Source of the DNA: Acrasis kona
Taxonomy: Eukaryota > Heterolobosea > Eutetramitea > Acrasida > Acrasidae
DNA: 33,940 nt
NCBI GenBank assembly: GCA_026419775.2
Contig: JAOPGA020000094.1
Span: 1 to 33,940, forward strand
Reading direction: 5' to 3'
The translations under genes and the position numbers were made by a program. This document shows positions 18,181-29,623 of this stretch, piece by piece (positions within the stretch are counted from its first letter, which is position 1; every line of letters starts with the position of its first letter). The notes under the pieces were generated by a model. It saw nothing but the letters and a program-made list of their open reading frames with translations, searched no databases and was not told the origin of the DNA.

Positions 18181-19019
18181 TTGTTGACTAATTTAAGATA
18201 CAACATCGATTTTGTGTAATACAATTTAGCGTGCATTTATTATTGTGGTTACTTCGTTTCGATCTTTATTCTCCATGATTGGTCTTTAATGTTACCTCCA
18301 TGATGATTAAAATGCCTTCTCGATTAAGTCTCTTCCTCTCTTAAATGTGGTAGTGTCTAGATTACAATTTTTTGTATTAAGATTGAGGCCTTGTCTTTTA
18401 GTTTTAAAACTGACCGAATGAAGTTTGATGGTACTTCCTCGCTGAACTTGTTCTCTTTTCTGTGTAGAGTACTGGAATAGAGAAGCTCTGGCTCACAAAA
18501 CAAATAATTACCAATACAACATTCGTTCAATAAGATGTAGTGATTCCGCTCGACAGAAAATAAAAGGACACACATCATATTCAAACTTAAAATGTACTTG
18601 TTCACTATGATCGTAGTTTGCAAGTAGCACAAATGTCTGATTACCCGCGCAGTTGTATACAAACAAACATGCAGGATTTATAACAGGTAATTTATTTTCA
18701 TCTTCCGTTCAAAGTAAACGACAAGTATCAGATTCAACAATGTTCCGACGCTCATGCTGATACTTTGGGTTTGCGAAACGGTTCTTATTCATATTTTAAT
18801 GAACTTTGAATTTATAGTAATTATGTTCGGCTTATATTATTTGTGCAATTACATCGCTGCCAGGACCCGCAGTTCGGGTCCATCCATGTGTTCTTCAATA
18901 TTTTTCTTACAGTGGTTACAATGGGGTAACCCAATAACAGTTGGTCAATCTAGAAATTATTTGTGAAATTTTTGAGTTGTGAAAAAGCAAACAAGTATCC
19001 GCCATTAAAGTTTATTAAC
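18181..19019. other. Intergenic region upstream of eS1, with one doubtful ORF
   Basis: A minus-strand ORF at 18357-18662 (101 codons) has a mixed composition but no domain I recognise. A perfect hairpin GGACCCG-CAGTT-CGGGTCC lies at 18863-18881 in otherwise AT-rich DNA. It resembles no complete tRNA. The last ~100 bp should carry the eS1 promoter, but no TATA box is obvious. Confidence 0.35.
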
Positions 19020-19923
19020 ATGACCGCTGGGTAAGTGGACTATTAGTGTTCGTCCATATAGTGAATGTGCAATATGTAAACATTTATGTGATAGCATGGT
19101 ATTGTGGAAGGGGATATTATAGAATATACATGCCTACTTTTTTATACTTGTTAACACCTTATTGCGCACATTCTTATATTATGACGAATACTTTTTTGGA
19201 CTCGACTAACGTTATAACAGAAAGAGTAAGAGAGTCCCCAAGGGAAAGAAGAGCAAGAAACAGACCGACCCCTTCGCAAAGAAGGAATGGTACGACGTTA
19301 AGGCACCAGCTCCATTCAAGGTCGACCAAGTGTGCAAGACCGTCGTCAACAGGACAGCTGGTACCAGAATCGCCTCTGAACAACTAAAGAACCGCGTCTA
19401 TGAAGTATCCGTTGCTGACTTGATGAACGACGCCACACAAATCCACCAAGTTGTGAAGTTGAGAATCGAAGATGTCAAGGGAAAGTCCGCCTACACTACA
19501 TTCCACGGTCTACGTTTCACTACTGATAAGTTACGTTCCTTGATCAAGAAATGGTACACTTTGATCAACGCAACCGTTGATGTCCGTACTTCTGATGGTT
19601 TCACCCTACGTATGTTCGCCGTCGGTATCACAAAGAGAAGAGCTCTACAAGTCCGCTCCACATCATACGCATACCACTCACAAATCTTAAGAATGGTTGC
19701 CAGAATGAAGGATACTATGCAAAAGGCAGCTGCTTCCAACGATATTAAGGAGTTGGTTAACAAACTAATCTTCAACGGAATCGGAAAGGATATCGAGAAG
19801 GCATGCCAACCAATCTACCCACTCCAAAACGTCTTCATCGCCAAGGTTAAGGTTCTAAAGGCACCCAAGACTGACATTGGCAAGCTTGCTGAGTTGCACC
19901 CCAGCTACAACCAAGCCCAATAA
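19020..19923 (+). CDS. RPS3A: 40S ribosomal protein eS1 (S3a)
   Basis: The protein sits on the small-subunit platform near the mRNA exit and is essential for 40S assembly and translation initiation. Two exons: 19020-19030 (encoding MTAG with a split Gly codon) and 19221-19923, joined over a 190-nt intron with GTAAGT donor, CGACTAACG branch-like site and ATAACAG acceptor. The product is 237 aa and begins MTAGKSKRVPKGKK, the expected basic N-terminus. Family motifs include DPFAKKEWYDVKAP, GLRFTTDKLRSLIKKW, VRTSDGFTLRMF and YPLQNVFIAKVKVLKAPK. It ends soon after that, about 20-25 residues shorter than animal and yeast homologues, which vary in the C-terminal tail. A first intron directly after the start is common in ribosomal protein genes. 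AATAAA overlaps the stop codon. Confidence 0.95.
19031..19220 (+). other. Intron 1 of eS1 (190 nt)
   Basis: GTAAGT donor and TTATAACAG acceptor, with ACTAAC 16 nt before the exon. It is the longest intron found in the window, four to five times the usual size here. Introns of ribosomal protein genes are often long and regulatory in other eukaryotes (inference). Confidence 0.9.
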
Positions 19924-20105
19924 ATAAAAAAGTTTGTTAAATTCATGTACGTGTTGAATATAACTTTCCTGAAAGGGAAGCATATAAATTAATCAAATTT
20001 TCTTGTGTGATGATGAAGGTCATTGTCACTTTGCGTTGTCCTTTCGGAGTATGACCCGTCCAATACACTAGTTGACTGCTCTAAAATCTGTTCTGAAAGA
20101 AGATA

Positions 20106-23100
20106 ATGTTTGAAGGTTTGGTATCAAGCATTCTTGTGAGACTACTCGGAGAATATATAGAGGATGTTGACGCGAAATCTGTAGATATCGGTAATGGATT
20201 TTTAGATGTTTGTTGACATTTAAACAGGAATATGGAAGGGCAACGTTGATTTGAACAATTTGAGGCTAAAGTCGACAGCATTGGATGCTCTCGATTTGCC
20301 CATATCTGTTGCATATGGATATGTTGGGAACATTAACGCGAAAATACCCTGGAGTAGTCTCGGCAGTTCACCTGTGGTTGCGCAAGTATCGGATGTATTT
20401 CTTGTCGTTCAACCAAAAAAATGTGTCGCTTGGGACGAAAAAGCGGAGAGAGAAAAAATATCAGCATCAAAGAAGACAAGACTGGAAGCATTCGAGGCTG
20501 AAAAAGAAGCCAAGCAGAAGAAGAGTTCAGAAGTAGAAAAGGAATCGAGTGCCGGTTTTGGATCAAGACTAGTGGACACAATAACCCACAATTTACAAGT
20601 AAGGGTAAAAAATGTACACATTAGATACGAGGATACGTCTGATGTATTAAGACCAATATCGCTGGGAATATCACTGTCGGGGTTAAAATTAGAGTCTACT
20701 GATGAAACATGGAAAGGTACATTTATCAAAACAATAGAGAAGGCTGTTCATAAGGTTATGATCATGAGGGATTTATCATTTTACGTGAACCACAAAGAAA
20801 CATTTTTATTTACGAAGAGCAGAGATCAGGAGAAGTTTATAGCAGAGATGAGGAGGGTTTGTTCGCTCGGTAAAACACAAGCAGAAGTTTCAAACTCAAC
20901 AGAGCACGCCAGTGCCACACATGTAATACCACCCATCAACGGCTCTCTTCGAGTCAAGATAAGAATGACACCCGATGCTGAATCAGATCCACTAGAGCCA
21001 GGTTACTACACCGATCTAACATTAGACGATGTTAGCTTACAATTAACCGACAACCAATATCGCATATTAGCCGACAGTGTGGATTACGTGATGAATTATT
21101 CTCGTTTTGATAAATTACGTAAATACAAACCTAATTGTGGACTCCAGACGGAGGAGGAGCGGAAAGCATGGTGGAGGTTTGTTATCCGCGGAATTTACCA
21201 AGTACACTTTAACGACAAAACATTTAATTGGGATCAAGTAAAGGACAGAACGTTCAAAAGGAAAGAATACATTAAACTACACAAGAAGAACAAAGCATAT
21301 GCAGACATGATGCTCGACGAAGAAAAGGAACAACTCAAATTTTACGAAAATTACTTTGACGCCGAATCAATCATACTATTTAGACAGGTCGCCCACGTAG
21401 AGATGGAAGAAGAACGTGAGCGCAGAAGACAAAAGAGAAGAGAAGCCGCACCTGCAGTAGTAGAAACACCAGCAAGCACCGGTGGTTGGTTCTCTAGTTG
21501 GGTTTCAGGATCTCCAAACAAAGTAACATCCAACAACACACCAGCCGCTCCACCACCTCCCGTTACAGCCGAAACGAATCAAGCGAAGGAAACACACATT
21601 ACAACTGCAGAAAAGATTGATCGCATTCGTGCACAAATTACAGTTCGACTCCAAGGAGGTACCATATCCATGATTTCACAAACAGGTCCCATCTTGGAAT
21701 CACACTATTCTAGATTAACAGCGAGCATAAGTTGGAGGGACCAGAGCACAGCGGTCGGCGTGTCTTTGGGGGAGTTGACTGCTTATGATGCCCGTACTAA
21801 CGAATCAACATCGTTTCGAAGAGTGATGGGAAGAACCATATCCGATGATTCTTATCGACCGCCACTGGTTCAATTCGAAGTGGAGACCAATCCAATCAAC
21901 AGAACACCAAAATCAGATTTGTATTTTAATTTGAAATTAGAAAGGACGGAAATCGTGGTGAATGTTCCATTAGCACAACGATTGTTAGATTTTATATTGG
22001 ACGAATCGGTTACTGCCAGCGTGAAGCACAATGCAAATTTATTCTCCAGCGCAAGCAACAGCACACCTACGGAACCATCCACTCACACCGAATCACTCAA
22101 TGACGCAAACATGTTAAAACTACTAGTGGACAGCACAAAGGCATGGGACGTCAACTTGTTGATTCTATCTCCCACTTTTGTATTCCCGATCAACAACAAT
22201 AACAATCAACAATTCAGCAGTGACCTCGACGATCAAATCGATGCGCTTTGTTTTGATTTCGGTCGATTACAATCCAATTGTCTATCGTTGACTGATCGTG
22301 ATGAAATGTTGAGAAGAGTGAGATCGGATGCACCTATTGCATCAGATTATTACGAACGATATGGATTCGAATTGACTCAAATGAGAGTGGTACATGCAAA
22401 GTATTATGCGAACCGACCAGGTGTATCGGAACGCACTGGTCATGATTTGCTAGATCATGTGGACGTCTCACTACAAGTCAATAAAAATTTAGTATCCAGC
22501 AGCACCAGAACTGATTATGTAGTACAGGGTAGCATACCCAATGTTGAATTTGATCTATCTCGTCAAAAGTTACAAATGTTGATGAGGGTGGTCGATGCGC
22601 TGATTACGTTATTCAACGATCCTACCGGTCGATCTCATCAAGTGTTGGTCAGCAACACGTTGACGGTAGAGAGCAGCAATCATCATCAATTACCAAAGGG
22701 ATTGACGATTCATGCAGAGCTACGTGATGATGGTATGTTGCACATGACGAAAGCTGATCATACGCCAATGGGATGTATTGATGTGGTGCATCATGGTGCT
22801 AGCGTGGTGGATCGACAGGGATTACTGAGCATCACTCTGCCGCGTGCCATCGATAACGCTGACAGCGCTTGCTTTGAGTTTGCTTGTGGAGGCGGAGCGT
22901 CGCCATGGATCATGGCCATGAGCAGCGCTTGTATACAAAACATGATCAAGGCTTCAGATCATGAATCCACCAGCACCAATAACAATGATCGTGTGGGCGA
23001 TGATCGTCGCTCGCTATTGAGCATTCACTTGCGTGCAGAGCGTATATCCATCAAAGTGAGAGACGACCATTACGCCGATCCACTGTCGCAACTAACACTG

Positions 23101-26100
23101 GATCACTTGAACGTACGAGTGGATCACAGCAACGACAGGAGCATCACTCTACAAATCAATTTACAATCGCTGTGCATGATCGATCCCAGATCCATACGAA
23201 TCGATAACAGAGTGCTGTACTGCGATCCATCGGAATCACAACAACAATTGGCACAGGTCATGTTCAAGTACTCGCCTGCCAATCTAAACAAACACAAGTA
23301 TTTAAGAGTGGCATTCGAAACGCCCGTTCACATCTCCTTCGAATCCAATTTCGTCACCAATATCACCTCGTGTATTTATGCCATGGGTGATGCATTTGGT
23401 CAAGTATCTCATCATGCCAAAGGCATCGTACACAGGGCCAAAGCACAAAAACCACCCACCGGGTGGTGCGTGGAGACGTGCGTGAGGAGTGCACAGCTCA
23501 AATTGATACCACAGAATGGAGTGGTCGAATTCGTGACCATGACGGTGAGCGATGCGTTATTAAATGCAAACAAGTCTTGTATGGGAGTGTTGGTGGTGGA
23601 TGCTAGGATGGGCGACATGAACATTGAGCACAATCACCCACACACTGCTCATCGATTGGTGTTGGGATTGTTGAACAAGGATAGCACCAGTCTCATCACC
23701 GTTCGATACCAAAATCCAATACAAGACGACGATTGGGATTCCAACATTGTGGTGAATTTACAGAGCGTAAGATTGACCTACCTGAGCACGCTCATTACAA
23801 AAATATTTGATTTTTTGAAACATGGAGACGTGCAGACTAGCATCGATGATGCAGCGCAGGCACTAATGGCCAGCGATGATGGTGACGATGATGATTCACA
23901 TGCAACGATCACCACCAAATCATCGCCGAGGTCTAGATTACAATACCACATTTCCTTCCACAATCCAATCATCATCTTGCCAGCGTCTCATTCTTGTCAA
24001 GATCACGTGTACGCAGATTTGGGCAGGATCAATATATTCAACGAAGCCATCGACAATGATTTACAAATCAGTCACGTTCAATTCGATCACATGAACATGA
24101 AAACACAATTAAACGACATGACTCTGCCCGTAGTGGAACAAGCTGATTTGAAAGTGGTGGTAAGAATGGAACCCACAAAGACCACCACCACCGTGCAAGT
24201 CAGTCACGTATTGATGACCATGAGTCACGCTCAGTACGAAATGATCTTTAGGGTATGGAGAGATAATTTATCCAGAAGCAACGATAGTGATTTTATAAGC
24301 GAGACTGCAACGGTCATCAACAAGAGAGCAACAGCACCCTCAAAACCCAAACACGATCAAATCACTCGATTCGAAATCAAGTTTCCAAAGCTCGCTCTTC
24401 ACTTGTATCGTAGCAACAGTCATGATTATCAATTGTGCGAATCTGATATTTGTGACCTAAAGTACTCGTATCGATCCAGCAGCATGAACCAGAGCAGCAC
24501 CACTCAAATCATGATTCAACACATGGTGACTCATTCGCGTCACTTGACTGGTCCGTTCAGCAAGGTAATCGACACCACCAGAAGTAACGCCGATCAATTC
24601 ATTCATTATCAATTGGAGAATCAACAACAAACCAACACCATCACCACCAGAATACACGTCGGCGATCCTAGAATCATGTTTGAACCGAGCGTGGTGTACG
24701 AGATTTGGGAGTGGTTAGCAAATACATCCGATTCGTTGCTCCATAGCAGAGCACAATCGGTGGAGAGTCCAAAGATGATCGCGACCAATCAATTGTCACA
24801 ACCATTATCGAACGAAGCGACGTATCAAACACAAATCATTGCAGATGAATTGAACATATTATTCCCTGCGAATGCGCTCGATATAGAATGTAAGGTCATG
24901 GTGGTGAGGATGATGGGAGTGAGATACGATAGCACTGGCATCAGAAATCAAGCAGCCATCAGAGAATTGAGTGCGCATGTTGATCGCGGTGCACAATTGA
25001 TGCAGAACGTGGGTATTTATTGGGAAGAAGACACGTCAACCATCAACACCAATCACACTCACATGACGGTTGGTATCGACTCCAACATTAAGATCACGCT
25101 CACCATTCAAGATGCAATCATGTTGTCTCAAATATTAACTCAAATTGCATCTCAACCATCCACTCATCAAGTCAATAACGACGATGAGCACACGAGGATC
25201 AATAACATGGCGAACGATCGTCAACAATTCGATCTATCGCACTTTCATTATGATCACGAAGTGGTCACATCGCCCACATCGCCCACATCGCCCAATCATG
25301 CATTCAAACAAATGATCGATACCTCATTGCATACCATCCATGCACGTAATTCCTATTCGCTACATCCAGATTCACACGATACTACATTCAATGTATTATT
25401 GATCGATCATATCGGCGATTATCAATTACCGCTCATGGAATTCAACTTGAGCGATTTGAGAATGATAGAGTACATGAGCACCACCAATAAGAAATCAGAT
25501 GGATCGTTCGAGTACAGCACAACCGCTGATGTTATTTTTAATATAGCATTGAATTGTTATGACATGAGAGTGGCAGAGTGGCAACCCATGATCGAACCTT
25601 ATTCTTTCAGGGTCATGTTGGATCATCAACCTCATCACAGCCATCGCACATTATGTCACGTGGACGAACACACTGCCAAATTGAATCGAGTGAGCGCCAG
25701 TCGCGATACGTTGGAATTGAACATTACCAATCGAATGTACAAAACGATCCATCACATTTATCAGAGCGTGTTATCTCCCGTAGTGAACAGCGTGATTCAT
25801 CAACAGGACATGACCAATGCTACTGATGACAATAAGGATCACAATCAACAAGAATCTCACTTTGCACCCTATGTGTTGCGTAATCACTGTGGTTATGATT
25901 TGGAATTATTGTTGCAGGATCAACAGGATAGCAAGGTGGTGATGGTCGGTAAACATTATCGATTTGCACCCGTGCTACACTCGTCATCTCACATGGAAGA
26001 TGAATTATTGATACGAATACGCATACCTTACTTTAAAGATATGAGAGAATTGAACATGGATGCTAGAAGAGCAGATACTAGAATAGAATCATGTCGATCC

Positions 26101-29100
26101 AATCTACACTCCACTTGTATCAGCGTCGAGAATGAATTACGTAACGGTAGCAGAATAATCACCGTTCGTTCTTGTTTATTGGCAGCGAATCGAACGGATC
26201 GAGTGCTGCAGTTGGGATGGATCACTGTGGACGAACCACCGGTGGTGTTTGCTCGTCTACAACCTGGTCAGGACTGCGGCATACCGTTACAGCTACATGG
26301 AGAGAAATCGCTCAGCGTGTGCATGAACGACGAGTGGAGTCCATGCGATATCATGAACATGACGCCCACACAAATCATATCCAAACCAGGCACGCAACGA
26401 GTGATCAGCTGCAGCGATCAATTATATTTATTGATGCGCACCAGTCGATCCAATACGCATCATGACACCAGCGATATGGATGATGATCACGTTCATAAAT
26501 ACCACTGTCAATCATCTCAATTCAAAATTGAATTCATACCACCGCTGTGCATGGAGAATTTACTACCATGCACCATCACCGTGAATGCGAGAGCACACGT
26601 CAAGACCAGCACACGTCTCGACACTGGCGATGTACATTACTTGTACCACTATAGTCCCAATGCTCACAAGGTGATGGCCACCATTCACTCCGACATCAAA
26701 TCGTTCCACGACGATCCCATCGCACTGCTCAGGGACGAACGTGCAGGTGATTTGTTGATGGATCATATCGAAAAGAACGACGTGCATGCAGCGGCCCATC
26801 ACAAAATCATCTTTTACGTAAAGTATTGGATCGTGAATGCAACCGGTCACAACATGTACATCAAGTACAATCCATCAGGCACACAACGCATCATCAAATT
26901 AACCAAAGATGCAGAAGCTTATCCGATGGACCACTACAATCCCATATCCATTAGAATTGGAGATGCTGATTGCGAATGGAGCAGCGCCATCAATGCTGGT
27001 CGATTGGGTCAAAACACACAGGTCACCATGAACGATCGAGAGCGTCGTTACACCATTGGATTGAATTGTCGATTTGCGCCTGGTCGATACTCTCGCACGA
27101 GAATATTCACCGCCAGCGCTAGATATGTGATTCATAACGGCACCAAACACTTGACGCTTGCCGTAAGGAGGGGCAACAAATCATCCACCGTTCGCTTGAT
27201 TCAACCCGATCAAGAGTTGGATTATTATTGGAGGGAACAATCCAACACATCATACAGCACCAACAATAGCGTGATATTGGGTATTTATCATGCAAAGAGT
27301 AATTCTTATCAATGGAGCACTTGCATGGTCAAGACCGATGCATTGGGCGAATGTTGCGTCAAGGTGTTGGCGAGCAGCAAGGGCGATACCAACATGTTGC
27401 GCGTCAGGATCATGGATCGATTGGGTAGTTTGGTGATGCACGTTGATTTACCAGATGCACCGCCTTATTTGATCGACAATCAACTCATCAAGCACTTGAG
27501 CGTATGTCAATCGGGCATCAGCCTCACCACCATCGTGAAGCGCAAATCCAAACATGCTTATGCATGGGATGATCCTAATTATGCTCATCAATTGTTGTGC
27601 ATCAAGGTGTTGAACGATGATCAAGTGGCACTGACTGATACGTTGGAGGTGGATATCAACAGAGTGCATCCGCGCATGGTGCCGTTGGTGCGTTACAAGA
27701 ATGACAAGAATCGATTGGTGGTGGCATGTGCCTGCGTGTTGATTCATGGAGGCACAAGGGTGTTGAGAGTGGTGGAGCAGGATGCAAGAGAATTCGACAA
27801 ACCAGTCACTCCATCCACACCAGGCGGCGTTCATTCCATCAGCATCAATCCCACTCGTCACGTCTACAAGTACAACATTAGAATGCCCAGCATGGGATTG
27901 TCGCTGATAGACGAACACACTGAGCTCATCTATGCAAGATTATACAAGGTGGATGTGCAATACTCTAGCGACAGCAAGAGATCAAGAGTGAAATTGACCA
28001 TCGGAAGAGTACAAGTAGATAATCAAATCAGAGATGCAAATATGCCAGTGTTATTTGCCAATAGAAATGTATTGAGCGATCAAGTGCCCATGGTGGATTT
28101 GGATCTGACCAGAGCATGTGGCAGTGATTTGTACAATATGCCAAAAGTAGATTTGGTGTTGCAGGAGAGTAGCATCATGGTGGATTATGCAACAGTGACG
28201 CGCATCAAAGAGGCCATGATTAGATACCAAGAACAAGATGATCCCAACGACGCTCAATCAGACGTACAGAGAATCAATAACATGGTTCATGTGGATCGAA
28301 TTAGATCCACCACACAAGTACAAGAATCACCTCTTCGATTCTATTTTGATCAATTACATGTATCGCCCATCAACGTTCATCTCACCATTCGATTTGCTAG
28401 AGGTGGTTCGCAGTCCAATGATGAAATGCCTGGATTAACGTTGATGTTGGATGCACTTGGATTTAGCGTGGGTAACGTAGATGATGCACCCATGACATTG
28501 GATGCACTTCGCTTCTCTCGTCTATTTGCAACTAGCGATGCTCTCGCTCAACAAGTCATGAATCACTACACCAAATCCTTCTACACTGGTATTTACAAGG
28601 TGTTGGGATCGTTGGAGGTGATCGGAAATCCTGTTGGGTTCTTTAACGACATTGGCACTGGAGTAAGGGATTTATTTGTGGAGCCTGCAAAGGCTTTGAA
28701 ATCTGGACCCGATCAGTTGGGTAAGGGTATTGCCAAGGGTAGTAAGAGTTTTTTCAGCAATTCTTTGAAGGGTGCCATGAATAGCGTTTCTGCGGTGAGC
28801 GGTACGTTAGCGAGGGGCATGAGTATATTGAGCGCAGATGACAAGTATATCGATCGTATGCAAAAGGATCACTCGTCGAGACCTGACAACATGAATCAAG
28901 GATTCGAACAGGGTGGCGAGGCCATCAAGAGAGGATTTGTGGAGGGATTCACCGATGTGTACAGCATGAGTAGCAAGGGATTGGGACAAGAGGGTGGATT
29001 GGGCATGTTGAAGGGATTCGGAAAAGGTTTATTGAGCGTGCCCACAAAAACCATGGGCGGCGTATTTGATGGATTGAACAGGGTGACGAGAGGCATAGGA

Positions 29101-29559
29101 AATAGCGCTGCACAAGGGATCAGACAAAATTTCAGAAAGCGTAATCGATTGCCCAGAGCCATGAAGGACGGAGTGTTGAACGCTTATCAATCTGATGCTG
29201 CGCTGTCGCACATGGTGTTTTATGAAATGTTGGAAAATCATCATGTGCAGAGCATGGACACCCTGTCTAGATTCTTGACAGTTGGAAGCGAACCTAGTTT
29301 AGTATATTTATTAACCAACAGTGGTGTCTTGATTCAAGTATCCATACACAAGGAGGATCGATATGTGCGTGATTGGCAGATTCATGTCAAGAATATCGTG
29401 GAGATGATGGCTAGTCATGATGCTGGTCATGAGCGTGATGTGGTGCTCGTCACATCGGGGCAGACCAAATATACAATCACTGCTGGCGAGGAAACGGCCA
29501 CACAAAAGTTCATGTTGTGCTTGCATGTAAAGTTAATCAGCGCGGCTACGAGTGTTTAG
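20106..29559 (+). CDS. VPS13: VPS13 bridge-like lipid transfer protein, 3138 aa
   Basis: VPS13 forms a long hydrophobic groove that moves phospholipids between organelles at contact sites. Exon 1 (20106-20190) encodes MFEGLVSSILVRLLGEYIED, the chorein start. A 37-nt intron (20191-20227, GTAATG...AACAG) leads to one 9.3-kb exon. The split Gly rejoins as VDIGIWKGNVDLNNL. Features in order: chorein domain (about residues 1-110); a charged, probably coiled stretch (about 100-140, KAEREKISASKK); extended RBG-like beta regions; a WFSSWVSG loop near 448; the VAB/SHR-binding beta-repeat region from about 1909 (APYVLRNHCGYDLEL) to about 2500, which in other species binds adaptor proteins; the DH-like/ATG2-C region from about 2814 (YKVLGSLEVIGNPVGFFNDI); and a C-terminal PH-like domain around 3054 (LVYLLTNSGVLIQV). 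The length matches yeast Vps13 and human VPS13A. There are many Asp/His/Asn-rich loops and a TSPTSPTSP tract near 1708. The gene is uninterrupted and appears functional. The 3' end faces the kinase gene tail to tail, 64 bp away. Confidence 0.95.
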
Positions 29560-29623
29560 ATTTATTCGTGTACATTTGTAACATAAACAGCACCATAAAA
29601 AGAAGTATAAAATTGAAATAAAT

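Noticed and set aside
18863-18881. Part of a tRNA gene
   Set aside because: The hairpin resembles a T-arm only superficially. No acceptor stem, D-arm or anticodon arm can be built around it.
19046-19387. Plus-strand ORF of 113 codons
   Set aside because: It starts inside the eS1 intron and reads exon 2 in the wrong frame. The spliced eS1 frame explains the exon fully.
27448-27918. 156-codon minus-strand ORF
   Set aside because: It is antisense to VPS13 in a region of biased composition and resembles no protein family.
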